DNA from: JANQUM01 sp047630355
GTDB lineage: Bacteria > Bacteroidota > Bacteroidia > Cytophagales > Spirosomataceae
Direction: 5' to 3'
NCBI GenBank assembly: GCA_047630355.1
Contig: JBLHXN010000001.1
Coordinates: 33,490 to 97,489 of the forward strand
DNA length: 64,000 nt
Shown: positions 54,649-63,535 of the stretch, in pieces
Numbering within the stretch: the first letter of the stretch is position 1
Layout of the letters: the number at the start of each line of letters is the position of its first letter
Program-made: the position numbers and the translations under genes
The notes under the pieces: generated by a model
What the model was told of the DNA's origin: nothing
The model's input: the letters and a program-made list of their open reading frames with translations, nothing else
Databases searched by the model: none

Positions 54649-56400
54649 ATGCCTCACCTTAAGATTTTATCTAAAAAAGGTCTTTCTATAGTATTAAATA
54701 GGAACTCAAGTTACACTTTTTCAAGCAGTTTTGCCGTACTTTTAAATGCGTTTCACCTAAGTTTCAAAGGAGATTATTCCGTGGCGTTTCGGTCTTTTAA
54801 CGAAGGAATGGCGTACCGCTGGATTACAAAATTCTCGGTCAGAATGAGTGTGAAAGACGAAACAGCTACGTTTAACTTAGCCGAAAATTACAACGCATAT
54901 TTTCATCCCGATGAATTTGTCAGTTCGTTTGAGTCCAACTACGAATTGAATCCAATCGCGAAATTTAAAGGGATGTTTTCCTTGCCGTTTTTGGTAGAAT
55001 TACCGAGGGACAAAAAGCTATTATCATGGCATCGGACTTTTTGGATTATCCGGAAATGCATCTGGTAACAGATTCTCTCAAAAAAGGTAGCGTGAAAGGT
55101 ATTTTTGCGAACCATCCAAAAAATCGGCGAAAAGGTGGAGTGCGTGACTTCAACCTTCAGGTAAGAGAAACGAACGATTTTATTGCTCAAACAAATGGTT
55201 CTTATTCGCTGCCATGGCGAATTGTCAGAATTTCAAACCAGGGTCAGGATTTGCTTAAAAATCAACTGGTTTATATTCTCGCCAGCGATTCAAAAATTGG
55301 GGACATTAGCTGGATAAAACCCGGGAAAGTTTCGTGGGATTGGTGGAATGCCTTGAACCTTTTCAACGTGCCAGTTTAAAACTGGAGTTAACAACAAAAA
55401 GTACGAATATTATATTGACTTTGCGGCGGATAATAAATTGGAATACGTCATTCTGGACGAAGGCTGGTCTGATCCGCAAAATATGTTTTCAGTAAAAAAT
55501 GGCATAAACATGCCTGAACTGGCGGCTTGTGCCAAAGAAAAAAACGTAAAGTTGATTTTGTGGTGCGTTTGGTACACGCTCGACCGCCAAATGGAAGACG
55601 CTTTTGAGTTATTCGAGAAGTGGAGAATTGCGGGAGTGAAAGTCGATTTTATTGACCGAGATGACCAAATTACTGTAAATTTCTACGAAAAAGTTTTAAA
55701 GTTGGCTGCTGAATACAAAATAATCGTCGATTTTCACGGAGCATTCAAACCAACCGGATTAGAACGGACGTACCCAAACTGCATAACGCGTGAAGGTGTA
55801 AAAGGGTTGGAATGGAACAAGTTCAGTGATAAAGGTATCCCGCCCGATCATGAGGTGCTACTTACTTTTACCCGCATGGTAGCCGGACCAATGGATTATA
55901 CGCCCGGAGCAATGCGAAATATGACCGCCGCTAACTAACGGATGATTGACGAGCAACTAATGAGTCAGAGAACCCGCTGCCATCAACTCGCCATGTACGC
56001 TATTTCCTACTCGCTATTGAAATCCTTCGGATTTACCCACGACTTATCAGGAAGAAATTGAGTGCATGCACTTCCTCTCAAATGTACCAATGGTTTGCAG
56101 CGAAACCGTGCCGCTGACAAATAGGGTGGGGGATTACGTAACCGTAGCCCTAAAAAACGGCAGTAAATGGTGGCTCGGAGCAATGACTGACTGGACAGCC
56201 ACGGAGTACGATATAAAACTTACTTTTTGGACAATGATACAGAATACGAAATGGAATCTTTTATTGACGGGCCAAATTCCGAACGTGACGGCAGAGATTA
56301 CCAACGCAAAATATCACGTGTAAAAAAGGGCGACATGGTTCATATATCCATGTCGCCCGGTGGCGGCTACGCTGTTTGTTTTAAGCCAGTTTTTAACTGA
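54649..56400 (+). pseudogene. GH97 alpha-glucosidase (SusB-type), degraded
   Basis: Glycoside hydrolase family 97 relic. Recognisable order: SFKGDYSVAFRSFNEGMAYRW (N-domain), ASDFLDYPEMHLV, PGKVSWDWWNALNLF, EYVILDEGWSDPQN, AGVKVDFIDRDDQ, GAMRNMTAAN, MSQRTRCHQLAMYA and GAMTDWTATEYDIKL. Breaks: frameshifts near 55002, 55373, 56044 and 56228 and a TAA at 55936. The frame resumes after 56228 and ends at TGA 56398-56400. The first 100 or so residues and any signal peptide are missing. It overlaps the 3' end of the RluB-type gene by 8 bases. No susC/D genes are nearby. Confidence 0.85.
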
Positions 56401-57970
56401 GGTACTTTAGCTTTATAACTTCTTTCTCGGATAAATAACGCCATTTACCACGAGGCAAGTCTTTTTTGTTTAGACCGGCGTAAACGGTTCGGTCGAGTTT
56501 TTGAACTTTGTAACCAAAGTGCTCGAAAATACGACGAACAATACGGTTTTTCCCGCTGTGAATCTTTATTCCGACTACTTCTGCATCTGGAGTTACTAGG
56601 GCAAGTTCATCTACTTTTACAAAACCGTCTTCGAGTTCAAACCCTTTCACGATGGCGTCAAAATCCTCTTCGGTGATGGGTTTATCGAGTTCTGCCTGGT
56701 AAATTTTCGATATGTGGTTAGAAGGGTGCGATAGCTTTTCCGCCAGTTTTCCGTCGTTTGTCAACAACAGAAGTCCCGTTGTTTTACGGTCGAGTCTTCC
56801 CACTGGATAAATGCGTTCGTCGGCGGCTTCTGCCACGATATCCATCACTGTTTTCCGCTCTGCGGGATCATCGGTTGTGGTTAAAAAGTCTTTTGGTTTA
56901 TTAAGCAAGACGTACACGTAGTTTTCCCGTTCTAATGCATTTCCGTTGTACGTAACGATATCTTCTGGCATTACCCTTGAGCCAAGTTCGGTCACGACTT
57001 TGCCATTTACCGTTACTTTTCCGTCGGCAATAAGTTCGTCTGCTTCGCGGCGTGAGCAAACTCCCGCATTGGCGATATAACGGTTCAACCTAATTGTCCC
57101 GTCAGTATGTGTTGACTCTTGCTTCTTTACTTTATCGAGTATTTTGGTGGATAATTTTGACTTCATGACATCTTCGTTATAGCGAGGTCTTCTTCCTTTA
57201 TCGGCACGGTTACTTCGGGCTTCATTTGTTTTGGCATCGGCATTTTTCCCTTTGCGGTCATCCCGTTTTTTGAAATTCTCTTCTCTCTTAGAAAAGGGGC
57301 GTTCGTCTTCCGAACGATGTTTAAATTCGTCGCGGCTTCTTTCCGCACTTGGTCGGTCGTTGTAATCTTTGTACGGACGTTTTTCTTCCGAACGAGGCTT
57401 AAATTCGTCGCGGCTTCTTCCCGCACTTGGTCGGTCGTTGTAATCTTTGTACGGACGTTTTTCTTCCGAACGAGGCTTGAACTCGTCGCGGCTTCTTCCC
57501 GCACTTGGTCGGTCGTTGTAATCTTTGTACGGACGTTTTTCTTCCGAACGAGGCTTGAACTCGTCGCGGCTTCTTCCCGCACTTGGTCGGTCATTGTAAT
57601 CTTTGTACGGACGTTTTTCTTCCGAAGAAGGTTTAGACTTATCGTAACTTCTTCCCGAAGCTGGTCTTTCACTTGAGTCTCTTGGAGGTCGGCTTTCCCA
57701 GCTTTTACTTCCCGTACTTTTGGTGAACGGTCTGGAGGAGCTTTTGTATTTATCATCACTTCCAAAACGCCTTGGTCGTTCATCTTTATTCGCTTTGTCA
57801 GCTGCTGCTTTTGCTTTCTTTTGCTGGCGTTCTGATTTTGGATGAGAACGGTTCTCGTCTGGGTTTGCACTGTGACTTACCACAAATTTTGCAGGACGTT
57901 CGGCAGACTTTTTATCTTCGCTCTTTCCTTTAGAACGATTCTGCTTATCGTGATTATATTTTTTTGCCAT
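56393..57970 (-). CDS. RluB/RsuA-type pseudouridine synthase with a long basic repeat region
   Basis: 525-residue protein. The C-terminal 240 residues are the enzyme: an S4 RNA-binding domain (IRLNRYIANAGVCSRREAD) and the RsuA-family catalytic domain with GRLDRKTTGLLLLTNDG (catalytic Asp) and SGKNRIVRRIFEHFGYKV. It probably makes 23S or 16S rRNA pseudouridine. The N-terminal 270 residues are low-complexity and highly charged, with a 26-residue unit (EEKRPYKDYNDRPSAGRSRD and on) repeated about four times, encoded by the 78-bp tandem repeat at 57302-57628. This disordered basic tail may help bind RNA. The start ATG 57970 fits. Confidence 0.92.
   Translation of the reverse strand: MAKKYNHDKQNRSKGKSEDKKSAERPAKFVVSHSANPDENRSHPKSERQQKKAKAAADKANKDERPRRFGSDDKYKSSSRPFTKSTGSKSWESRPPRDSSERPASGRSYDKSKPSSEEKRPYKDYNDRPSAGRSRDEFKPRSEEKRPYKDYNDRPSAGRSRDEFKPRSEEKRPYKDYNDRPSAGRSRDEFKPRSEEKRPYKDYNDRPSAERSRDEFKHRSEDERPFSKREENFKKRDDRKGKNADAKTNEARSNRADKGRRPRYNEDVMKSKLSTKILDKVKKQESTHTDGTIRLNRYIANAGVCSRREADELIADGKVTVNGKVVTELGSRVMPEDIVTYNGNALERENYVYVLLNKPKDFLTTTDDPAERKTVMDIVAEAADERIYPVGRLDRKTTGLLLLTNDGKLAEKLSHPSNHISKIYQAELDKPITEEDFDAIVKGFELEDGFVKVDELALVTPDAEVVGIKIHSGKNRIVRRIFEHFGYKVQKLDRTVYAGLNKKDLPRGKWRYLSEKEVIKLKYLS
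57302..57628. repeat. 78-bp tandem repeat in the RluB-type gene
   Basis: The phrase tgtaatctttgtacggacg starts at 57361, 57439, 57517 and 57595, exactly 78 bases (26 codons) apart, with a partial leading copy from 57302. Copies differ by only a few bases, so the array is young and copy number may vary between strains. Confidence 0.95.
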
Positions 57971-58347
57971 GATTTACTGATTGCCCAGCCTGAAAATGAC
58001 TGGCTTATTTTGACCGCAAAGGTAAAACAATATTGTGGTAACCTACTTACTAAAAATCCTTCGTGAAACCTGTCAACTTCATAATTTGCCTCTAAAGCAT
58101 TAGAAAAATAGTAAGTCTGCCTTTTTTTGAAAAAATTATACGAAAACGATTTTACGCTAATAATCCTTTTTTTGCCATATAAAATTTTAAGTTTTTCAAT
58201 TTATACAAGATTTGAAATATTTTTTTTGATTAAAAGCTTATGTAAAATTTTGTTGTTTATGAGTTTGTAGAATTTTAAGATAGAATTAGTTTTATCTAAG
58301 TTTGCAAGCGATTTAAATTTTGCCCACTCCATTTGAAAAATAACTAA
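57971..58347. other. 377-base AT-rich region upstream of the glutamate dehydrogenase gene
   Basis: No gene or RNA was recognised. TAAGTTTG at 58297-58304 matches the Bacteroidetes -7 element TAnnTTTG 43 bases before the ATG, but no TTG lies at the right distance upstream. It is the likely promoter of the dehydrogenase gene. Confidence 0.4.
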
Positions 58348-59625
58348 ATGTCATACATAGAACCCGCCCCGATTACGGATAAAGAAAACCCGCTGGAGTC
58401 CATGATGTCACGCTTCGATGCCGCCGTCAAAATACTGGGCATTAGCGACGAAATGTATTATATATTAAAGGTGCCCGCCCGTCAGGTAATTGTTGGGTTA
58501 CCCGTTACGCTTGACAGCGGAAAAGTTGAAGTCTTTGAAGGTTATCGAGTAATTCACTCGACAATCTTAGGACCTGGAAAAGGCGGAATCCGCTTTGATC
58601 CGCACGTAACGCTGGACGAAGTACGAGCACTTGCCGCTTGGATGACTTGGAAATGTGCCGTGGTGGATATTCCTTACGGTGGGGCAAAGGGCGGAATTGC
58701 CTGTAACCCACGTAAGATGTCAGCTGGTGAAATTGAACGCCTGATGCGAGCTTATACGCTTGCCATGATTGATATTTTTGGTCAGGATAAGGATATTCCC
58801 GCTCCCGACATGGGAACTGGCCCGCGTGAAATGGCTTGGTTAATGGATGAATATTCACGAGCTAAAGGAATGACAACCCAAGCCGTTGTAACCGGAAAAC
58901 CTCTCGTTTTGGGCGGTTCTTTGGGTCGTACCGAGGCAACTGGCCGCGGCGTAATGGTTTCGGCACTTGCGGCAATGGACAAATTAAAACTTAATCCTTA
59001 CAGGGCAACCGCTGCCGTGCAAGGTTTCGGTAACGTGGGCTCGCACGCTGCAAATTTATTGACCGAAAAAGGAGTTAAAATCTGCGGAATAAGTGATATT
59101 TCGGGAGCCTATTATAACAGCAATGGTATTGATATTCAGAAAGCAATAGCTTACCGGGATGCTAACAATGGAACGCTGGAAGGTTTTAAAGAAGCCGAGA
59201 TAATTGGCGGCGAAGAGCTGTTAACCTTACCCGTAGATTTACTGGTTCCGGCGGCAATGGAAGATGTTATCACGAAAGCAAACGCTTCGAAAATTCAGGC
59301 AAAATTAATTGTGGAAGGTGCCAATGGCCCAACATCCGCAAAAGCAGACGATATTATCAACGAAAAAGGCATCATGGTTGTGCCCGATATTTTAGCGAAT
59401 GCCGGCGGTGTGACTGTTTCATATTTCGAATGGGTACAAAACCGCATTGGTTACAAATGGACGCTCGACCGGATTAACCGTCGCTGCGACCGCTCGATGA
59501 AAGATGCATTTAATAACGTTTTTGAAACGTCGCAAAAATATGATGTGTCTCTGCGTTTGGCAGCCTACATTGTAGCTATTGATAAAGTAGCCACTACGTA
59601 TAAGTACCGGGGTGGTTATGGTTGA
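58348..59625 (+). CDS. gdhA: Glutamate dehydrogenase (Glu/Leu/Phe/Val dehydrogenase family)
   Basis: Interconverts glutamate and 2-oxoglutarate plus ammonia. The 425-residue protein carries the family motif PYGGAKGGI with the catalytic lysine, the segment DIPAPDMGTGPREMAWLMD, and the NAD(P)-binding Rossmann motif VQGFGNVGSHAA. Length agrees with the hexameric 420-residue class usually linked to catabolism (RocG/GudB-like). Cofactor specificity cannot be read with confidence. Monocistronic, ending at a strong bidirectional hairpin shared with pyk. Confidence 0.93.
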   Translation: MSYIEPAPITDKENPLESMMSRFDAAVKILGISDEMYYILKVPARQVIVGLPVTLDSGKVEVFEGYRVIHSTILGPGKGGIRFDPHVTLDEVRALAAWMTWKCAVVDIPYGGAKGGIACNPRKMSAGEIERLMRAYTLAMIDIFGQDKDIPAPDMGTGPREMAWLMDEYSRAKGMTTQAVVTGKPLVLGGSLGRTEATGRGVMVSALAAMDKLKLNPYRATAAVQGFGNVGSHAANLLTEKGVKICGISDISGAYYNSNGIDIQKAIAYRDANNGTLEGFKEAEIIGGEELLTLPVDLLVPAAMEDVITKANASKIQAKLIVEGANGPTSAKADDIINEKGIMVVPDILANAGGVTVSYFEWVQNRIGYKWTLDRINRRCDRSMKDAFNNVFETSQKYDVSLRLAAYIVAIDKVATTYKYRGGYG

Positions 59626-59667
59626 TACTTGGGTCAGATATCTATTTGCAGATGTCTGATATCAGTT

Positions 59668-59720
59668 TATAAAAAGAACAGCCCGTCACGCATTATGCGT
59701 GACGGGCTGTTCTTTTTATA
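59668..59720. terminator. Bidirectional terminator, glutamate dehydrogenase/pyk
   Basis: About 25-bp arms around a 3-base loop (59668-59692 and 59696-59720) containing AAAAAGAACAGCCCGTCACG and its complement. It serves both convergent genes. Confidence 0.92.
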
Positions 59721-59734
59721 AAGAGTCTTTAATA

Positions 59735-61189
59735 TTATACAAAGCTCAACCTAACTGTATTTGTGCGGTTGTCTTCTTTGATTGGAACGCTGAGCATGTT
59801 TACAAATTTGTCACCTTTTTGAAGCTTGCCTTTTTCTACTAAGAAATCGCGGGCTTTGTCAACCACTTCGTCGGCATTGATACCTGACATTTCGGGCGTG
59901 TAAAACACTTCAACTCCCCAATATAAACTAAGTTGCGTAACGAGTTTTTTATTCGATGTAAAGATATAAATGCTTGCTTTGGGGCGATGATGCGACATTC
60001 TGACGGCCGTATAGCCCGAAGAGGTAATTCCGATCATGGCGTTGATATCAATATCACGAGCCAAGCGGCAACCCATCATGATTACGTTATCGTTGTCTTT
60101 TTCCTTTGAAACGTATTCGGGCAGCGTAACACGCGTGTGGTGCTTAAAGTAGAGTTCTGCCGGATCGGCGTTTGCTTCGACTTGCATTACCGTTTTTGCC
60201 ATTGTCTGCACGGCTAAAAGCGGGTACTTCCCCGCCGCACTTTCACCAGAAAGCATAACTGCATCAGCTCCGTCAAAAACGGCATTTGCCACGTCACCAA
60301 TTTCGGCACGAGTTGCACGTGGGTTATCAATCATACTTTCAAGCATTTGCGTTGCCACAATTACGGGCTTCGCCGCTAAGTTTGATTTACGAACTAATTC
60401 TTTTTGAATCAACGGTACTTCCTCGCCGGGCATTTCAACACCTAAGTCGCCTCGGGCTACCATGATGGCATCCGTTGCTTCGATGATGGCGTCCATGTTC
60501 TCAATGGCTTCCGGCTTTTCGATTTTCGCGATTACCTTCGCCGTGCTTCCCTTTGATTTGATAAAGTCTTTAATGCGGGTAATTTCCGCAGCGGTACGCA
60601 CGAATGAAAGGGCAACCCAATCTACGTCATTCGCCAAACCGAACTCTAAATCTGCCCAGTCTTTCTCAGTTACAGATGGCATCGAAATTTTAGTACTCGG
60701 CAGGTTTACACCTTTCTTTTGCTTCAGCAATCCTCCGTAAACTACTTCCGTAATTACCTCTTCGTTTTCGGCGTCTATTTCTATTACTTTTACTTCTAAA
60801 TTGCCGTCGTCCATCAGAATACGTTCGCCAATTTTTACGTCTTTGAACATGCCTTTGTAGGGCGTACTAACGCGTTCGGCGTTTCCGATAACATCGCTAT
60901 TCGTAAAAGTAAATTTATTGCCGGTTATAAGTTCAACTCCTGCGTTGCCGCCCTCCATTTCACCAACCCTTATTTTTGGACCTTGTAAATCCTGTAAAAT
61001 GGCACACTTCAAGCCGTGCTTTTCATTTATACTTCGGATACGGGTAATCCGGGCCATGTGTTCTTCGTGCGTACCGTGAGAGAAATTTAGGCGGAACACG
61101 TTTACACCGGCATTGGCAAGTTTAAGTAGCATTTCTTCACTATCTGAAGCTGGACCTACCGTGGCAACAATCTTGGTTTTCTTATTCAT
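59735..61189 (-). CDS. pyk: Pyruvate kinase
   Basis: Glycolytic enzyme: phosphoenolpyruvate plus ADP to pyruvate plus ATP. The 484-residue product has the metal/substrate motifs MNKKTKIVATVGPASDSEEM, VFRLNFSHGTHEEH, AKIEKPEAIENMD and IMVARGDLGVEMPGEEVP, and a C-terminal allosteric-type domain (DINAMIGITSSGYTAVRMS). The start is ATG 61189; a frame from 61204 only adds five residues. A minus-strand TAATTTTG at 61237-61230 is a possible -7 promoter element. It faces pckA metabolically. Confidence 0.96.
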   Translation of the reverse strand: MNKKTKIVATVGPASDSEEMLLKLANAGVNVFRLNFSHGTHEEHMARITRIRSINEKHGLKCAILQDLQGPKIRVGEMEGGNAGVELITGNKFTFTNSDVIGNAERVSTPYKGMFKDVKIGERILMDDGNLEVKVIEIDAENEEVITEVVYGGLLKQKKGVNLPSTKISMPSVTEKDWADLEFGLANDVDWVALSFVRTAAEITRIKDFIKSKGSTAKVIAKIEKPEAIENMDAIIEATDAIMVARGDLGVEMPGEEVPLIQKELVRKSNLAAKPVIVATQMLESMIDNPRATRAEIGDVANAVFDGADAVMLSGESAAGKYPLLAVQTMAKTVMQVEANADPAELYFKHHTRVTLPEYVSKEKDNDNVIMMGCRLARDIDINAMIGITSSGYTAVRMSHHRPKASIYIFTSNKKLVTQLSLYWGVEVFYTPEMSGINADEVVDKARDFLVEKGKLQKGDKFVNMLSVPIKEDNRTNTVRLSFV

Positions 61190-61363
61190 AACAGATACAA
61201 TCAATATTTTTTATAGCTTAGAACAAGCACAAAATTAAGATTTTAAACCAAGTTACAGCATAAAATTTCAGAATGTTAACGAATAGATAGCATATTATTC
61301 CTTTTTGCATTGCCACGAAGAAGGAAGTTTGGGCATCCGTAGAAATAGAGCTAAATTTGAGAA

Positions 61364-61417
61364 ATGAATCAACAAAGATCATCTACGGGTTTACTGCTTC
61401 TGCTGCTTATTAAGTAG
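61364..61417 (+). CDS. Leucine leader peptide (attenuator)
   Basis: ATG 61364 to TAG 61415-61417 encodes 17 residues, MNQQRSSTGLLLLLLIK: six consecutive leucine codons (TTA CTG CTT CTG CTG CTT) and one isoleucine codon directly before the stop. It is followed within 65 bases by mutually exclusive hairpins and a T7 run, the layout of leu/ilv attenuators. The first downstream intact gene is leuA. Together these indicate a regulatory peptide rather than a chance frame. The pattern of clustered Leu codons is the key evidence. Confidence 0.8.
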   Translation: MNQQRSSTGLLLLLLIK

Positions 61418-61481
61418 CAGGGAGTCAGGATTTTGTAATCTCACTTTTGACTTCCCGTTTCTCTATGATTCGGGTTTTTTT
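61403..61481 (+). promoter_or_regulatory. Leucine attenuator of leuA (alternative hairpins)
   Basis: Region 1:2 is CTGCT (61403-61407) pairing AGCAG (61416-61420, over the leader stop). Region 2:3 is GGGAGTCA (61420-61427) pairing TGACTTCCC (61448-61456, one bulged base). Region 3:4 is CCCG (61454-61457) pairing CGGG (61471-61474), followed by TTTTTTT (61475-61481). 2:3 and 3:4 share CCC, so they exclude each other. Ribosome stalling at Leu codons would free 2:3 and prevent the terminator. The 3:4 stem is short (4 G-C pairs plus 2 inner pairs). Confidence 0.65.
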
Positions 61482-61524
61482 GTACAATATTGAATCAAAT
61501 TAAGTCCTTTTTGAAAAATTAATT

Positions 61525-62139
61525 GTGAACGATACCGATATTCAGGACATTCCGACGATTTATCCGCTAATCAAAGCGAAGCAACAGCAAACGGCCTCTT
61601 CGATGCTTTCTGATTTATATATCGGCACTTTACTGAAAATCCTTATTGCTTCAAAGCTTCAAAACCGAGCGGGAATGTATTGGAATTGGGAACGGGAATT
61701 GGTCTTTCATTAGCGTGGATGATTGACGGCTTGAGCAATGATTCAAGCTTAATTTCAATCGATAATAATCCGGAACTCATAAGTATTGCAAATGAATTTT
61801 TCGGAGAAATAGAAAATGTTGATGTTATATGCTTCCGACGGAAGCGAATGGATAAAGAGTTATTCTGGAGATAAATTTGACCTGATATTTGCTGATGCGT
61901 GGCCGGGTAAATACAGCGAACTGAAAGAAACGTTAAACTTATTAAAAGTTGGAGGGTTTTACGTAATAGACGATATGACACAACAACCCAACTGGCCAGA
62001 CGGACATGATAAAAACGTGCGATAACTAGTTGCTTATCTCGAAACCCGTCTTGACTTTAGCCTGACAAAACTGAACTGGTCAACGGGCGTTATACTGATG
62101 ACAAATGATCATTTACAAACACATTCAAACCGAAAATAG
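61525..62139 (+). pseudogene. SAM-dependent methyltransferase, broken, between the attenuator and leuA
   Basis: GTG 61525 opens MNDTDIQDIPTIYPLIKAKQ; the rest reads across frames as SKPSGNVLELGTGIGLSLAW (motif I), SLISIDNNPELISIANEFF, YASDGSEWIKSYSGDKFDLI, NLLKVGGFYVIDDMTQQPNW and LVAYLETRLDFSLTK to TAG 62137-62139. Lesions: an 8-bp tandem duplication GCTTCAAA at 61648-61663, a 2-base loss in a TA run near 61828, and an in-frame TAA at 62023-62025. It is a class I small-molecule methyltransferase with no known substrate. Its 5' end follows the attenuator directly. Confidence 0.82.
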
Positions 62140-62181
62140 TCCAAACTATTTCTAAAAAACACCCACACTAAATTATAGACA

Positions 62182-63330
62182 ATGAGCGACAAGGTTTATG
62201 TTTTTGACACAACACTCCGGGACGGCGAGCAAGTTCCTGGTTGTCAGTTGTCTACCGAAGAAAAGGTCATGATTGCGATGGAACTGGACAAGCTTGGGGT
62301 TGATATTATCGAAGCAGGATTTCCGGTATCAAGTCCCGGAGATTTCAAATCTGTGGTTGAAGTGTCAAAAGCGGTTAAAAATGCGACTGTTTGCGGATTA
62401 ACCCGTGCCGTTCAAAACGACATTGACGTTGCCGCAGATGCCTTAAAATACGCTAAACGCCCCCGAATTCATACGGGAATTGGAGCGTCGGATATTCACA
62501 TTAAACACAAATTTAACAGCAACTACGACGATATTTTAGAACGTGGCGTAGCGGCGGTGAAATACGCTAAAAAGTACGTTGAAGATGTAGAGTTTTACGC
62601 CGAAGACGCCGGACGAGCAGATATTGAATTCCTTGCCCGATTAACCGAAGCAGTAATTAAAGCGGGGGCAACGGTCGTGAATCTACCCGATACTACAGGA
62701 TATTTACTGCCGAACCAGACCTTTGACCGGGTAAGTTATTTGATGAATAACGTTCCGAATGTGGATAAAGCAATTCTTTCTATGCACAACCACAATGATT
62801 TGGGAATGGCTACCGCCAATACAATTGCCGGAATTCAGGCGGGAGCACGGCAGGTGGAAGTTACGATAAACGGAATTGGAGAAAGAGCAGGAAATACTTC
62901 ACTTGAAGAAGTCGCCATGACGCTTAAAGTGCATAAAGACTTGGGCGTTTACACAGATATTGACTCGAAAGGGCTCGCTCCGTTGAGCAAGTTAATTGCC
63001 AAAACCATGCGGATGCCGGTGCAGGCTAATAAGGCAATTGTGGGAAGAAATGCTTTTGCTCATTCTTCAGGAATTCATCAAGATGGTTTCTTGAAACACG
63101 CAGAAAATTACGAAATCATTGCTCCGCAAGATGTGGGCGTTGACAAATCAGATATTGTATTGACCGCACGAAGTGGTCGCCACGCGATTAAGCACCGTTT
63201 GGAATTGCTTGGTTTCAACTTGAGCAGAGATGAAGTTACTGAACTCTACGACCGTTTCTTAGAGCTCGCTGATGAAATCAAAGAGGTAAATGATAAAGAC
63301 CTCGTGAAGTTACTGAAAGTGCCCGTCTGA
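62182..63330 (+). CDS. leuA: 2-isopropylmalate synthase (short form)
   Basis: First committed step of leucine synthesis: acetyl-CoA plus 2-ketoisovalerate to 2-isopropylmalate. The TIM-barrel enzyme shows DTTLRDGEQVPGCQL, VNLPDTTGYLLPNQ and the metal motif SMHNHNDLGMATANT. Then come GERAGNTSLEEVAM and IHQDGFLKH in the linker. At 382 residues it lacks the C-terminal allosteric domain that binds leucine in 500-residue LeuA proteins. Homocitrate or citramalate synthase activity is an alternative within the family. The leader peptide 5' of it supports the leucine assignment. leuB, leuC and leuD are not in the window. Confidence 0.9.
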   Translation: MSDKVYVFDTTLRDGEQVPGCQLSTEEKVMIAMELDKLGVDIIEAGFPVSSPGDFKSVVEVSKAVKNATVCGLTRAVQNDIDVAADALKYAKRPRIHTGIGASDIHIKHKFNSNYDDILERGVAAVKYAKKYVEDVEFYAEDAGRADIEFLARLTEAVIKAGATVVNLPDTTGYLLPNQTFDRVSYLMNNVPNVDKAILSMHNHNDLGMATANTIAGIQAGARQVEVTINGIGERAGNTSLEEVAMTLKVHKDLGVYTDIDSKGLAPLSKLIAKTMRMPVQANKAIVGRNAFAHSSGIHQDGFLKHAENYEIIAPQDVGVDKSDIVLTARSGRHAIKHRLELLGFNLSRDEVTELYDRFLELADEIKEVNDKDLVKLLKVPV

Positions 63331-63354
63331 TAAATTTTCAGTTATGTTTATAAT

Positions 63355-63388
63355 AAGAAATGTCCGCCTGAAAAGGTGGACATTTCTT
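63355..63388 (+). terminator. leuA terminator
   Basis: 15-bp arms (63355-63369, 63374-63388; one G-U wobble) with loop GAAA. It lies 25 bases after the leuA stop and is followed by a weak T run. Confidence 0.8.
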
Positions 63389-63414
63389 GTTTGTAGGTAT
63401 CCGTAAGTTTTTAT

Positions 63415-63443
63415 AAAAAAAGAGCCTCCAACAGAGGCCCCTT
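63415..63443 (-). terminator. Terminator of the downstream receptor gene
   Basis: GCCTC (63424-63428) and GAGGC (63434-63438) form a 5-bp stem that on the minus strand is followed by TCTTTTTTT (63423-63415). It is placed about 95 bases past the receptor stop. Confidence 0.6.
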
Positions 63444-63535
63444 TTCCACTTAAACCAAAGAAAATTGTAAAATATCTCTTTTAAAACTTAGGAATAAAGA
63501 CGTAAGACTTGTTAATGTCTTACATCTTCAATTTA

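Noticed and set aside
57302..57628. CRISPR array
   Set aside because: The units are contiguous 78-bp repeats without unique spacers, in frame inside a gene, with no cas genes in the window.
57317..57676. Open 119-codon plus-strand frame across the 78-bp repeats
   Set aside because: It is open because the repeat is a multiple of three; it is antisense to the RluB-type gene and repeats the same residues (SRTWSVVVIFVRTFFF), with no start context or family.
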